From positions 12,548,769 through 12,612,768 of the forward strand of contig CM059624.1 in NCBI GenBank assembly GCA_030435675.1: a DNA stretch of 64,000 nucleotides, written 5' to 3'. The position numbers were made by a program, and so were the translations under genes. The stretch comes from Steinernema hermaphroditum (Eukaryota > Nematoda > Chromadorea > Rhabditida > Steinernematidae). Positions within the stretch are counted from its first letter, which is position 1. Every line of letters starts with the position of its first letter. Of the stretch, positions 13,201 through 24,619 are shown one piece after another. Below the pieces are notes generated by a model, which made no database searches, was not told the DNA's origin, and saw only the letters and a list, made by a program, of their open reading frames with translations.

Positions 13201-14126
13201 AAACGCTTCTGAGGTATTCACATAAGGAGACAAGAACGTGGACTTGCAAAAATGTGATTCTTCAGAAACAACAATTTGAAACTTAAGCTGAAACTGGAAG
13301 TGCTGATGACCTTCAAACGCAAATGGAAAAATACGAACCCTCTGGAGAGTTCGTCGAGTGAACCTATTCAGTCACTGTCATAGCTTTACAATCTACGAGA
13401 GTAAATGTGATATGGTAGTGTCTGAATCATAGTCATGATACCCACAACAAATGCTTGAAAACGGCCATCACTATGCCAGTCAAATTTCAACAGTTGCCTA
13501 CGGTTTCTATAATTCTGCCTGCGAAAATCGAATGAACTAGAAGGGCGCAATTAATGAACGTTCATGTTGACTGTACTCAATAACCTAGAGAATAGTAAAG
13601 CTCGGCCATTGTAAGGTACGGTTTTTGCTAATTGAAATTTATAAAATAAATAATAAAAAAAAAATATTGTAATGTGTGTGGTTTGACAAAAATTGTACAT
13701 CATTTAGTCTTATTCTCTAACCCATCGGGAAATACAAAAATTCAAACAGAAAATCGTCTCTTCTTAAAACCATATTTTCCAGCTTTTGATACTAGGAGCT
13801 AATCCCTTCATGGAACGAAGATATGTTTAAAAGATCTTCTCAAATAACAATCAACTCTACACACTACCTTTCTTATCTTCGTCTCCAGCTCCATTTCCCG
13901 ACGAATTGAGCTGATCCGAAGAGGAATGTGGACTGCACGACCTGCTCAGAATCTCCGAATTCGCGTCGTCTTCTTCTTTTACGTCAGCTCCGCCGTCGTT
14001 GCTTTGAGCTAAAGCACTCTCATCCACGCTACCGTATCAGCTCGTCGTCTCACCGTTATTAATCAAGTGGTGCTGGAGCTTCCAGTACTGGCTCCAGATG
14101 GATTGGAATTCGGAGTTGGAGAACAT
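10287..14126 (-). CDS. unc-4: UNC-4 paired-like homeodomain repressor (complete)
   Basis: This is a homeodomain transcription factor that in nematodes fixes motor-neuron identity by repressing alternative genes together with the Groucho protein UNC-37 (known of the family). Six exons were assembled: 14054-14126, 13868-14008, 12339-12496, 10620-10727, 10441-10551, 10287-10397. They give an in-frame 702 nt, 233 aa, close to the length I recall for C. elegans UNC-4. The homeodomain is at residues 79-138: it starts [17 protein letters not shown], contains [19 protein letters not shown], and ends [14 protein letters not shown] with Gln50 and Asn51. The family-specific TCSGEP follows. An eh1-like Groucho motif FSIDNLL is at residues 172-178. 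The C-terminus contains [12 protein letters not shown], as in UNC-4/UNCX. The start at MFSNSEF was chosen because the exon has no better ATG and the 45-nt intron after it keeps frame; read through, that intron has an in-frame TGA. The 1.6 and 1.4 kb introns hold an island and a repeat arm. Confidence 0.93.
12040..12260. promoter_or_regulatory. Candidate intronic regulatory island of unc-4
   Basis: This part of the large unc-4 intron next to the homeodomain exon has AATTAATA, CAATCAAAT, AATCAAATTATC and Gly/Pro-codon-free GC clusters, unlike the rest of the intron. Similar composition recurs at 9780-10280, 14290-14450 and 16560-17230. Role inferred only. Confidence 0.25.
12755..13071 (+). repeat. 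Left arm of a ~315 bp inverted repeat
   Basis: This segment in the third-from-last large intron region of unc-4 is the reverse complement of 15372-15683 with only scattered mismatches and small indels. The two arms are 2.3 kb apart and enclose unc-4 exons 1 and 2. Shared words include CCTAGGAAATGTATGG and TAACTATTGGTAGCCATG. No terminal motif or transposase is seen. Confidence 0.8.
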
Positions 14127-14289
14127 CTCCTCTTCGCAACACGCGTCTCGGCCCGAATGCGCGCTCGGGGGAGGGCAAAAAGCGCGGATCATTCCAATGG
14201 AATATCTACTGTCCCCGAGGGCCAATAACGTCCAATCATGTGGTGCGAAGAGGGCGGAGCCGTCGGAGTAGCGAAGCTTCTTCCCCAAA

Positions 14290-17250
14290 GCAACTCCCCT
14301 AAATGGCCGACAGCGCTCTGGGGAGAGACAAATTACTGTTTGTCCAATTAATTAGCCGATTCGGAAGCGCATCGTTCCCATTTCCGGCTGCAAATTAATT
14401 AACCCGTCATCAATCACGTCGGATCGCGCGCGATTTATGCGTGCGACAAGCGAGGAACATGTGTGCGCGAGGAGGATGCGCTGCAAAAGGAGGTCTCTGG
14501 GATGACTCGTGGCGGCGGCAGGCGAACATCTGCCACCTTTGAATGAGAACCGGAAAGGAGTGCGATATGTGATTTAGAGCAGAAGTGTTGCATTTTAGAA
14601 ATACTACGTTCTCGGGTAAACCTCTTTATCGGGTATTCAAAAATTCGTGTCATGATTGCTACTGAACAAAGTGTAATAATTATTATAAGGTTTTACCTGT
14701 TCAAATAAAGCATGAAAAGGCAATTATTTTTATGTATAGGCAAAGCCAATAACACAAAAATCAAATTTCGTCCTGAATCCACTCCCAAACCAAACCAATC
14801 TTTTTTTAATTTCGTATAAAGAAACATGTGCAGAAACGTGCAGTTTCACAGAAAACGGTCAAAAAAATAGTACACATGCGTGCTCGGGCTGTCTGCAAAA
14901 ATTCGGCGAACAAACGTGGTTCGCCAAAGTCTTTATTGAGCAAACCATAATAATTACATAAAAAAGACAGTATCAACGTGTGAAAAAAAAACATGAATGA
15001 ATTGAATAAACATGAATGCGAACCGAAGAATTTCGAAATTTGATTTATTCCGCGCAGTCGACGCACGAAGGGAAAGCCAAACGTCTCTTTTTCGGTGTCT
15101 TATTAGTAGACAAAGTAGAATAGGCGCTCTGCATAACCGTTACAGCTGAATCACAGAGAAAAGAATCAAAAATAAGTCCTCAAAACAATTATCCATCCTT
15201 GCAGTATCACCCTTGCATGGCTGATGAGCACAAAGCTACACACAGAGTCCACAGAACGCTGTTCTATTTGCATCATAACTTAAGTTTAGTGCGCTATCTC
15301 TTCCGTTGATCAGTCACTGATCAGAATTACTGGATATGGTGCCAAGTTTATCAGGCGTCCAAGTTTATCTCTGCAATAAGCAGAGACATCGGAAACTAAA
15401 GAAATTTTTGCAGCACTTTGGATTTGATTTCTTCCCTTATTTTTCATCCCAATGTGTAGACCAATCATTTATCTACTGGCAAAGCTTATGTAGCTATTCA
15501 TATCCGAATTGGAAATTGAAAATTTTTGATATCGGAACATGGCTACCAATAGTTATACAGCTAGTAAGGTAATTCGATAGAACCATACATTTCCTAGGAT
15601 TACTTTTCTGGAACGTCTTTTTCCTTTTTTTTTACAATTTGCCTTGTTACTTTTTTAAGTCTAAATTTTTGCCTCCCTTTCAATTCCTAGGATTACTTTT
15701 CTGGAACATCTTTTTCGGGCAGGTCGCTGACGCTTTGAGGAAGTCAGCACTGTCGAAGACATCTCTGGAAGACCCATCTCTCCGAAGACACCCCTATAAC
15801 AAAAGTGCTCTTTAATTTCGAAAATATTACAAGGCAAATACAGGGTGGCCCAAAAATGGGCATCTAGACAGCCGTCTGCAGTGTCATTTCCGTGAAGCAT
15901 CCAAGCGTGAAGCCGGTTGTGAGGCCCTTAGGATAGAAAATCAGTTGCCGTCTGTCTTGCACGTAATTCACTCACCATGAACTTACCGAGATCCAGACTC
16001 TGGTGACGCTCGGTCTGATACCTTCGGAAATTTGGAGACGACTTCAAGGACAAACATGGATGTACCGTATCTACTGCTTCGAAAACTCGACTTCGAAAAA
16101 AGCGTTGCCCAAATGGTGTTCGATTCGACAAATTTGATTTTCCAATCGGTCTCACCTTAGGATACTCACGGAAAGAGCATTTCATACTTCTTTCTAGACC
16201 ACCCAGTTTTTACGTGTTTATCGTCTCGTATCGAAGCTTGCGCGTTGCAAGACGAGACACAAAAAAGGCATCTTCTGGCATCGGCTGGACACAGTATCCA
16301 AGTCAGTTCATTTAGTCAAGATGTTTTGTCTATTAAGATGTTAAAGAAAACATTGCCCACATCTCTCATCCAATTCAAAATCGAATTCCTTTTGACTTAT
16401 GGGTTCAATACGGGATCCATGGCCGTTTGCAACGTCCGACCTATCACTACACTCCACAATCGGTCCGTCTCAAAGAGATTTCCTCACAGTGCTCACTTCC
16501 CGCACCTACCGTACCCCTCCCGGTCCACTTGGTTCCATTCAATAAACTCATCAAAAAGGCAATTACTCTCGTCGCTCCTAAGATAAACAATTTCCCCGAA
16601 CGCATCTAATTTCATCGCCGTCCAAAAACGAGACGCGCGCGCTTTAACTAATTACCAATTTAATTGGTGTCATTCGAGCTAAATACAATACTGCACCTCC
16701 TGGCCCATATCGCCCTCTTATAAATTGCCCGGAAATTTAATTCATGAATATAATTGGACTTTGTTTGCGTTCCATCTCTTCCGTAAATTAATGCGTCTTC
16801 CACGGAAAGGGACGCCGACGTTGCATTTTTCCAATTGGCGCACCCAAAATTGGACGTCGAAAGGGCAAACGCGCAATCTGTCAATGAGATTACCAAAAAT
16901 TAACTTGAGCTCTCTATCAACCTCCAGAATCGCAGCGGCAACAATTCGGGCGAATGCAATCGGGAGCGCGTGTGCAATTAACGCGCGTCGGGACCCCAGG
17001 GAGCGCACGCCTAACTCGCGGGATTTGCATAAACCAATCATAAGTGATCATCGTCACCGGAGTGCATATGTCATTGGTGCGCGCGAGAAATTCGCGCTTC
17101 GAGACGAAAAAAGTGATAAAGTGGTTGTGGCGGAAAAGAAATTGGAAATTTCGCCCCCAGGGGCCCTATTCGAAAATATTTACATAACCATAATCTGCAA
17201 TAAATCGCAACCGCTGCCAACGGGGAATTGTCGATGATGGATCAGTTGCT
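14290..17250. promoter_or_regulatory. unc-4 upstream region with TAAT-rich islands
   Basis: No gene is supported. At about 14290-14450 and especially 16560-17230 the sequence is packed with homeodomain-type cores (TTAATT, CTAATTAC, TTTAATTGG, AATTAATGCG) between GC-rich words. The rest of the stretch is AT-rich. The islands lie upstream of the unc-4 start and look like conserved enhancer DNA. A short minus-strand frame at 15928-16185 has no recognisable product. Confidence 0.35.
15372..15683 (-). repeat. Right arm of the unc-4 inverted repeat
   Basis: Reverse complement of 12755-13071. Just outside it, at about 15687-15715, a 28-base piece of the arm (CCTAGGATTACTTTTCTGG and onward) is repeated directly, suggesting a local rearrangement after insertion. 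Confidence 0.8.
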
Positions 17251-18001
17251 TTTGAGCGCGGAAGGCGCTCAATGATTTCTTAGTTGTTGTGTTCCGAGGA
17301 TATGTGTATACGAGGAGAGATCTAGAAGGGGCTGTTCTATGAAATGATGGCATATATCAAATGTTCTGAGTCTAAAAAGGCGATACGACTGTTGAGTGTT
17401 GGTAAAGCGGTGCCTGTCCGCTGCCAATGATTGTCCAGTAGCAAACCGATAAACAGTGCTCGCCAAATAGAAAAAAGTTCAAGAAAGCCTTTCGATGGAT
17501 GGCCGTTTGTGCGTCTATCCTTTGTTTTTGTTCAAGATACCACCCATACATCAAGATACCGGGATGGCTTTGGGCACTGCTACCTCACTTCCAAAAGTTG
17601 ATTTTCCATCTATTCGTCCATCGAGCCTTGCGCGACCGATCATGTCTCTTTAGCTGTATAAGCTAGAGGACACTTGGAGATTTCCCCTCATTTCGTTGAT
17701 CCTTCACTGACCCCCAGTCAGCGTTTACTCTTGGGCGGTCACCTTTCACTGCATTTACCGATCTTCCGCCGACAAGATGGAAGACGGCTCACATCCAGTT
17801 TCGGCGCTGTCCGACAGCACGACCGGGTCACGAGGCAGAGCAAAAAGAAGTGAATGAACGTGCGAACTTTCCGATGTCTTCTAGTTTTCTGCTGTCTCCA
17901 CATAGAAACGCGCCTCGTTTCAACTTCTAGATCGTGTTTTATTCGTGCTTTACTGATTCATCTGTGCCATCCCGTTTAGTCACATTTTTCCTTTCAGCAC
18001 T

Positions 18002-18736
18002 ATGGACGCCATGGACAGCGTTTGTGGCCAGACGCTGGACGACGTGAAGAAGCTCGTCAACAAGCAGGTCAGATCCGGCACGATCTCTCGAACGGAGGCC
18101 GGCCACGTCGTGAAGAAGTGGAAGATGCGCGAGAAGCGTCGAGTCGGGCGACAGACAGACAAGCAGACTGCCCAGTTCTGCTACGCCTGCAGGTGAGTCT
18201 AGTTTGCGAGGAGTCTAGTCTACAGGAATTCAGACAGAGCGGCCACAAGGTGTCCGACTGCCCGAATTCGAGCGAGAAAGATTTCAACTCCGGGCTGTGC
18301 TTCAAGTGCGGCTCCACGGAGCACACGAGTTCGAAGTGTCCGCGAAAGAACGTGAAGGGATTCCCCTACGCATCCTGCTTCATCTGCAAGAAGCAGGGCC
18401 ATCTCTCCAGAGACTGTCCTGATAACTCGAAAGGAATCTATCCGGATGGTAGGTGTTCTGCTGTGGCACATCTCCTGACACAGCGCTGCTTTTAGGCGGT
18501 TCGTGCAATGTTTGCGGCTCCCAGATGCATTTGCGAAAGGACTGTCCGACGCTACAGCAGAAGTCAGCAGATAAGGAAGCGAAAGGTAAGCGTGTTCTTG
18601 TCAAAGGCATAGGAGATCGTCTGCCTTTCCAGAAGTGGCGCTTGTGGAACAGGGATCTGATGTGGGCGGCGATGAAGACGTCGTTGTCAAGAAGCCGAAG
18701 GTTACAAAGAAGGGACCGAGACGTGTCAAGTTCTGA
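18002..18736 (+). CDS. ZCCHC9: ZCCHC9-type CCHC zinc-knuckle protein
   Basis: Small nucleic-acid-binding protein of the ZCCHC9 family; known members are nuclear/nucleolar and tied to rRNA handling. Four exons (18002-18192, 18234-18448, 18496-18585, 18633-18736) give 600 nt, 199 aa, with introns of 41-47 nt. Four zinc knuckles follow a basic N-terminus: FCYACRQSGHKVSDC, CFKCGSTEHTSSKC, CFICKKQGHLSRDC and CNVCGSQMHLRKDC. The linkers FPYA and DNSKGIYPDGG are ZCCHC9 hallmarks. The tail is Lys-rich (PKVTKKGPRRVKF). CCTTTCAG lies four bases before the ATG, consistent with spliced-leader addition. The gene converges on the DC-STAMP gene; stop codons are 178 bp apart. Confidence 0.92.
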
Positions 18737-18914
18737 TTTTGCCGGGAATTTTGTTGATTTTCTTGTTATTGTTATCTTGTTCAGATTTGTTGAATATAGT
18801 CGCTGTTTCGACTGCGTCGGTTAGTCATTCCTCTCCACCAGTCGGGAAAGTACCCGATACTTACTCTGTTACTTTATTAGTTAACTACATAGGACAAATA
18901 TATAACGAAAATAT

Positions 18915-21900
18915 TTAAGGTTTAAGCATGTGCCTCTTCTTCAACATCGACTTAAGCATTGACTTGACCTTCGGCATCTTTTTCGTGCCTTGTTCCACAT
19001 CGGACTCGCTGCCGCTCGTCATGCTCAGCTTCGTCTGCATCGTCAACTCGTCTTCGTCACCACTGCTGTCCATGTAAAATTCGACTGCCTTTGACATAAT
19101 CTGGACAGGGAAATTGCAGCCCGGGCAGTGTTTGGTTATGGTGAAGCAGTCGACACAGAATAGCACACTACAGTTGGCGCATACACGAGCGTTGCTAAGA
19201 AGAAAACATGTACAGACTGTGTTGGTCGAAAACACTCACCTTCCATCGGTATATTTCAAATCGGTCCTCTCACAACGAATACATTTATGGACTTCATTTC
19301 CGAGACTCTTCAGGCCATCATTCACTAGATTACTTCTGCCTTGCTTTTCGTCAGCGACCAGCTCCGCATCTGCTTTCGCGTTCTGAAGAGAAACTTTTTA
19401 TCGACGTGATCAACCAGCTTAAAACCCACCTTCTTAGCTTCTTTCACGCAAACCTTTAGCATGTTCGTTCTTTCTTCAAGAATCTGATTATACAGGAAAA
19501 GTGCCCGAGGCCGTTTCCTCTCCGGGAAATAATACTCCGCGATTAGATGCTGCACTCGGTACGCATAGACCTGAAACTACCTCGGTCTTCGCGGTTGTCA
19601 TCTGAATCTAACCTTCAGGAACGTGAGAAAAAAAGCCCCGATAAACATAAGTAGCATTATTTTGAAGAGTGGGTAGTTCGGTGGACTCGGTTCCTCGAAG
19701 CACTCCTTCCACGTTTCGTCGCGATTCCTCATTTCATCACCAACAGGCTCTGTCATTTTGAGTGCCATTCTGAAGAGCTCACTCATAAACCCATTTCCGT
19801 GAACCTGAAATAAGTTGTGGTAGGCGAATTCTGTATGCCGACTAACCTTCAACAAGTACATATTGGGGAGATCGACCCGGGTGTTGTTGCTGTGGAAGAA
19901 ATCGTAGGAATCATACAGTGATGAATAGGTTCCCATGTCGAGCAACACCAGAAGAAGAGGAACTGCAGCACTGACGAACAACAGTCCGAGGCTGACAGTG
20001 AGTCTTGCGCTTTCACCGCCCACCATTTTTCTGGTACCTACGGGGATTATCTGAAAAGACAATATCGATTATTAATCCTTATGGTGAAAGCCAGCGAATT
20101 ACCTTCTTTTTCTCCGCTGCGGTCAAGGGAAAAAGTGGCGTTTCGCCTTGTGCTTCTCTCTGCTTGTCGATCTTCATGAACTCGTCGGACAAAAAATAGT
20201 TGTCCAACTTTTCTTCAGAGAGGAATTTTTTAAGGTACATAATGGCCTGAAACCGAGTAAAAGAACTGTAGCAAAATCGTCAAAAACTAACCTTGAAAAA
20301 GGGAAGAATTGGGCTCACAAAAACCATAGTATCACAGATGTAACTGATAGCTACACAAATTTTGTCGAAGTACTTAAGGTCCTCTTTAATCTGTGCAGCA
20401 ATCGCCGTACGGTTGAGTGACGATGTCTCCGTTAAGTTGTGCTTGAATCGCGCCTCCGGACTGAGACCACTCCACTCCTTTGACTCATTATGAGACTAAA
20501 AAGGAAAAACGAAGTTGTTACAATCGTGAAATTCACTCACCTTAACAGCAATATCAAATAGCGTGTAGTTTTCAAGCTGTTTCATAGCCTCTTTCTGAGC
20601 TATCTTCTGGAAATCAGACACGCGTTCCTTAACTTGATCCTGCACCGCGCGTGGCAGATCGCATATATTTCCAATTTTCTTCATAACTGAGTTACATACC
20701 TGAAGCAAAAGTTTTAATCTGCTCCAGAGCAGAACGCTCACCAGATTTTCTATAGGTTTCACCCAATCACAGAAGAATAAATTGTTGTACATGCACTTGT
20801 CATGTACATCGGTAAAGACTGAAACGCACTACAATCAGACATATAAATATATATGAAAGCAACAGATATACAACTTACAGTGTAGAAGGGAGCCCGAATA
20901 ACACCGCCGCATTTTTGGGTAACATCCTTCATGATTTTTCCCATCGATTTTGGAAACGAAGCGATTCTAAAGAAACCATGTTGTAATCTGCGGCAGCTCA
21001 ACCGATTCTTACTTTCGAGCAGCAGTTTGGAACAATCTCAGTTTCGATCTGACACCCTGAATCACTGACGACACTTTTACCAAGACTGTGTTGAGTTTTT
21101 GGCCTGCTTTCTATAAAAATGAGATTGCCGAAGCCCATAGAGGACAATTACCGACCTTATACATATCGCTCTTCATTTCGTTTACTTTCTCCTTCTTCTG
21201 AGCTTCCATTTTTTGCTGGACACACGTGATACTCGCCGCCGTCTGTTGGATGTTCGTTGTGATGTTCATCGCCGCGACCTAAGTGATCAGAAATTACACG
21301 AAAGAAATAAGGAATTAAAAGACAAACATCTTTTCAATCAATCAACTTAAAAAATCGAGGTTTTCAAATGTACGAAATTCTATAGTAGCGTTAGGGAACA
21401 CCTAAGCAATGGATCCGCCCACTGTACTCTAACATTCGTCAGCACCTGCAGCCCAGAGTGTCTGTGTGGTCGAGGTGGTAAGTGTGCCGCTCGGCGCGCG
21501 GCAACTCGCGGATCGACCCCCACTCAGGCCGCCAGTTTTAACTGATAGTGTTTCTCGCTATCGGCTGAGGATAGCGGCCAAGAGGACGCGCACCTCTCAA
21601 CCGATAAGTCTGTCGCGAAGGGCTTAGCGCTGTAAAGGGCGGACATTCTTCTCCTTTTTATGATGAGATCTGTCCCAGCGGTTAATTAAACCTACTCACC
21701 TGGAAAGCCCAGCTGACGATCAAAAGCAGAATCATCGTGCGCAATTTTCCCGTCAACAACTTGGGCAACGTAAGGAGGACGATGATTCGCGAAGCCGGCA
21801 CGACGAATGCGATGATAGTTACAGTTTGGACAGCAATAGCGCTAGCAGCACCAACCCTGAAGATCACAGTTGAACCAAGAATATATCAATCCTGATAACG

Positions 21901-22279
21901 TACAAGATCGGTCGAAACGGAAACTTAAGCATGAAGAGGAAGAAGATGATAATTCCGACGAGCTGACAGAAAAGCCACACGAGGAAGAAGCGAATGCCGT
22001 TGTTCATCCTGAAAAATACAAAATGATACAAGCGAAACTGAGTTGAACTAACAAAGTTCCAGGGTAGAAAATCTGCTCGTAGAAATTCGTCGGCGGCGGT
22101 TGATCATCTCCGTGCAGAAACGGGAAGATCTTCAACATGTACGGCCTCATGCGATCCTTAAACGGTTCCAGCGGCTTTTCACCGTGAATGAACCGACGAG
22201 CATTCTCCTTCTCCCTGCGGAAGGCCTCCAATGACTTCTTCGCTTTTCTCACTGTTCCATACACTTCTGGAAGGACCAT
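18915..22279 (-). CDS. DC-STAMP-domain membrane protein with C4C4 RING (SPE-42/SPE-49/DCST family)
   Basis: Multi-pass membrane protein of the Sneaky/DCST/SPE-42/SPE-49 family, whose known members act in sperm at fertilisation. About 15 exons run from ATG 22277-22279 (MVLPEVYGTVRKAKK) to TAA at 18915. Early exons hold hydrophobic spans (FFLVWLFCQLVGIIIFFLF; TVTIIAFVVPAS; ILLLIVSWAF), later ones two more (LTVSLGLLFVSAAVPLLLVL; IMLLMFIGAFFLTFL). The DC-STAMP signature region ends with YYFPERKRPRALFLYNQIL. The C-terminal cytoplasmic finger has eight Cys: KCIRCERTDL, VCANCSVLFCVDC and HCPGC, in the C4C4 pattern of this family. An acidic and Lys/Met-rich tail follows. I cannot decide between the SPE-42 and SPE-49 branches. 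The ~420 bp intron at about 21280-21700 carries a tRNA-like repeat. Confidence 0.88.
21455..21680 (+). repeat. tRNA-derived SINE-like element in an intron
   Basis: The sequence has a good RNA polymerase III A box (TGGTCGAGGTGG at about 21468) and, 33 bases on, a near B box (GGATCGACCCC). Between them is an anticodon-arm-like hairpin (GCCGC...GCGGC). The acceptor and T stems do not close well, so this is not an intact tRNA gene. A structured tail (CTATCGGCTGAGGATAGCGG) follows. It lies in an intron of the DC-STAMP gene, antisense to it. Best read as a SINE or tRNA relic. Confidence 0.5.
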
Positions 22280-22332
22280 CGTCTTACACAGTCACACTTC
22301 TTCGATGTCGGTGGACTGCTCCGAGAACGGAC

Positions 22333-23194
22333 CGATCGCTGTTAACACTGGACCTTAAGTGGCCTCCAAATGAGAACACTTCGCAAACGGTCGAGACGAG
22401 ACATAAAAGGACAAGCTTGCTTCCCATTTAGCGTTTGTTTTGACCTTTCTAAATTTATTCTACACGATTTACACGATTTATCTTCCCGAATCAACGGCTT
22501 ACGCCGTGCAGGACGTCTCATATATGCACAAAGAAGAACATAGTCACACCGTGGTCGCTGATTTTCTTCTGATTTCGGTGGAGCAGACGAATCCGAATAG
22601 AATGCAGCGCTCCCATTAGTTTGCGCGGGCATCGAAGTCGTGAAGAGCTGATTCCGGAAGTGGAATAGCGGTGGAGTAGAGCCAACGGAGCGGAGAGTCA
22701 TCTTCGGTTCGGCTGGCGGCGCGGACTTCGGAGTTGCAACGCTTCTTCGGCTTCTCTGGCGGCGCGGGTAGAGTCGGGCGGTCGTGACGGGCTTTTTGGC
22801 GAGACGGTGGAACTACGGCTCCCTGGTGTTCCAGGCCTTCTGGGAGCCGGGGCGATCATTGCGCCAACAACGACGGCCGAGAACGACCGCTCACTCAACT
22901 CATTCGGCTCAGACAGCCTCAGAGAGAGCGAGAGCGAGTGGACGACCCGACCGATCGCTGGGGGCACAAATGAAAGACCAAATTTTTTTATTCTGGAAAT
23001 GTATTCTTTTGGTTGAAAAATGCTCGCCAATCAAAAAAAAACAAAATCCTGAAAAATCAAAACAAACCTTGGAAGCCACTGGGAAGAAGCACGTTCAATT
23101 CTGTGCATTTGTTGTCCTCTTATGTCTCCTCTCGACCGTTTGCGAAGTGCTCCCATCTTGGAGACCACTTAAGGCATAGTGTTAACAGCGATCG
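22333..23194. repeat. Inverted-repeat unit upstream of the DC-STAMP gene
   Basis: About 80 bp at 22333-22413 is the reverse complement of 23111-23194 at roughly 90 percent identity (GATCGCTGTTAACACT ... CGCAAACGGTCGAGACGAG). The arms enclose ~700 bp that contains the dispersed repeat at 22816-22983. It lies 54 bp upstream of the DC-STAMP start codon, so it may form part of that promoter. No target duplication was clear. A 120-codon open frame on the minus strand (22342-22701) overlaps one arm and has no recognisable product. Confidence 0.55.
22816..22983 (+). repeat. Dispersed repeat, copy 1 of 3
   Basis: Shares CCAGGCCTTCTGGGAG, CGATC(A/G)TTGCG, CAACAACGA, GAACGACCGCTCACT and CAAATGAAAGACC with 30366-30520. 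Its last ~40 bases also resemble 48852-48890. All copies end with an ACAAATGAAAGAYC-like word in the same orientation. Confidence 0.7.
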
Positions 23195-23816
23195 GCTGCG
23201 CCTCAGGAAGCTTGATCGGAGATAGGCCCAGATGCAAACGCATCCAGAGAAGTGCACGAAGATTGATAAAATCATTCCGTTCAAAATCCTTTCCGCGTAT
23301 TTCCACGTGGGATACGGTACTAAGGACGATGTTCCCCATTCGTACGCACTACCCCCGTTGACGATCCACTATTTCGAAGAGTTAGTTGATAAAGGAGGGA
23401 TTGAAATTGAGGACTGAACTCAATTTGATGTTTTCAATCTTAATTTGCAGTTTTGAATTCGTCCTGCATGATGATCCCCAACTTTCTTTTGGTTTTGCAC
23501 AATCTCCTGAAGCGCGTTGTTAATCATGTGATTTGTTGAAGCCGCTTTTTATGAGCACCGTTCCAGATTTCCGCTTTAATACTGGTGTAAAACAGTTCTT
23601 TTCATATCTGTACAAGGTGCCGGTTTCCATCCGCCCTTATCTCCACATCGCACATGCAATTCGTGTCGTCTGTGTAAAAGTGTGCACTTCCCCGTCCGTT
23701 GGCCTCGTTTAATTCCCTTTTTCACTTTTCATTCCGTTCGCCGCATTACAGCAGACGATCCCGTCGCCGTTGTGTTATTTATCGTCTCCCCTCGGCGGCG
23801 TTCTCTTCCTCTCGCC

Positions 23817-23996
23817 ATGTTGCAATGGATTCGAAAGAAGTTCCTCGGCTGCTGGCTGTCGTGCAAAGAGAGGTGAATCGGAAATGTATTTACAGGCGGA
23901 ACGATTTTTTGTCGTTCATTTAGGCAGGCAAGGAGGGAAGCTGAGGCGAAGGCGAAGGAGGAGGGAGGCAATTTTCTGAAGAATCTCATGAAATGA
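23817..23996 (+). CDS. Tiny two-exon gene, 42 aa, copy 1
   Basis: Exons 23817-23872 and 23924-23996 (51-nt intron, ATTTAG acceptor) give 129 nt, 42 aa. Exon 1 encodes an amphipathic start with two Cys in a WLSC context (MLQWIRKKFLGCWLSCKE). Exon 2 encodes a charged, probably helical part (ARREAEAKAKEE) and ends NFLKNLMK. The Cys pair beside basic and aromatic residues could suit membrane association or acylation (inference). The main support is a second copy 800 bp downstream with the same intron position and similar exon 2 product. Another frame of exon 1 (MDSKEVPRLLAVVQRE) is also open but ends soon after the splice. A polyadenylation-like AATGAAAAA stretch follows about 75 bp downstream. 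No known family is recognised. Confidence 0.5.
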
Positions 23997-24619
23997 GTCC
24001 TTTCGAAGAAGTTTAAATCACTGATTCTATGGCTTCTGAAGCACAATTTCACTTTTGTTTCTGTATTTTGAATGAAAAATTTATTTTTATCGGATTTGTT
24101 GGATGTAAAAATGGCATTTGGGAATGGGAAGTGGATGTGAAAGTCAAAAAGGTGCTACCGATGTGATAGAGCAGATGATCGATAACGCTCGTTGGACAAA
24201 AATCGAAACGAAAAAAGAGGAAGCGGTTGCCTTTTGGAAACGCAAAGCTTAGGACTGCGAAATGGAATGTGAAGGCAGAGTTTGTTTTGACATAGACATC
24301 ATTGAAGATGGTTGAGGATAGAAGAAGGGCTTGCTGGATCAGTTAAAGATCTTAGATTTAGATCTCTGGTCGGGGTCGGAAGTAAATAAGCTATTTCTTC
24401 AATACATTAAAAGTAGCGTCCCTCTGTGCTCACTGCCACTGAATTCACAAAGCCCCCTTTGTACCTTTGTGTCTGTCAGGTGCAAAAAAAAATTTGTGTA
24501 TGCTGATCTCTGCCCTGGAAGTGTAATTTCCTCCCTTTGCCCCCATTCCGCAAATTAAACTCCTCTTGTCCACACACTGGCGTCCTCTTCTTCCAGACTC
24601 AGGTCAATTTCCTCCTGAA

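Noticed and set aside
12734..13286. Lys-rich open frames in an unc-4 intron
   Set aside because: They coincide with the inverted-repeat arm and AT-rich flank, with no coding bias.
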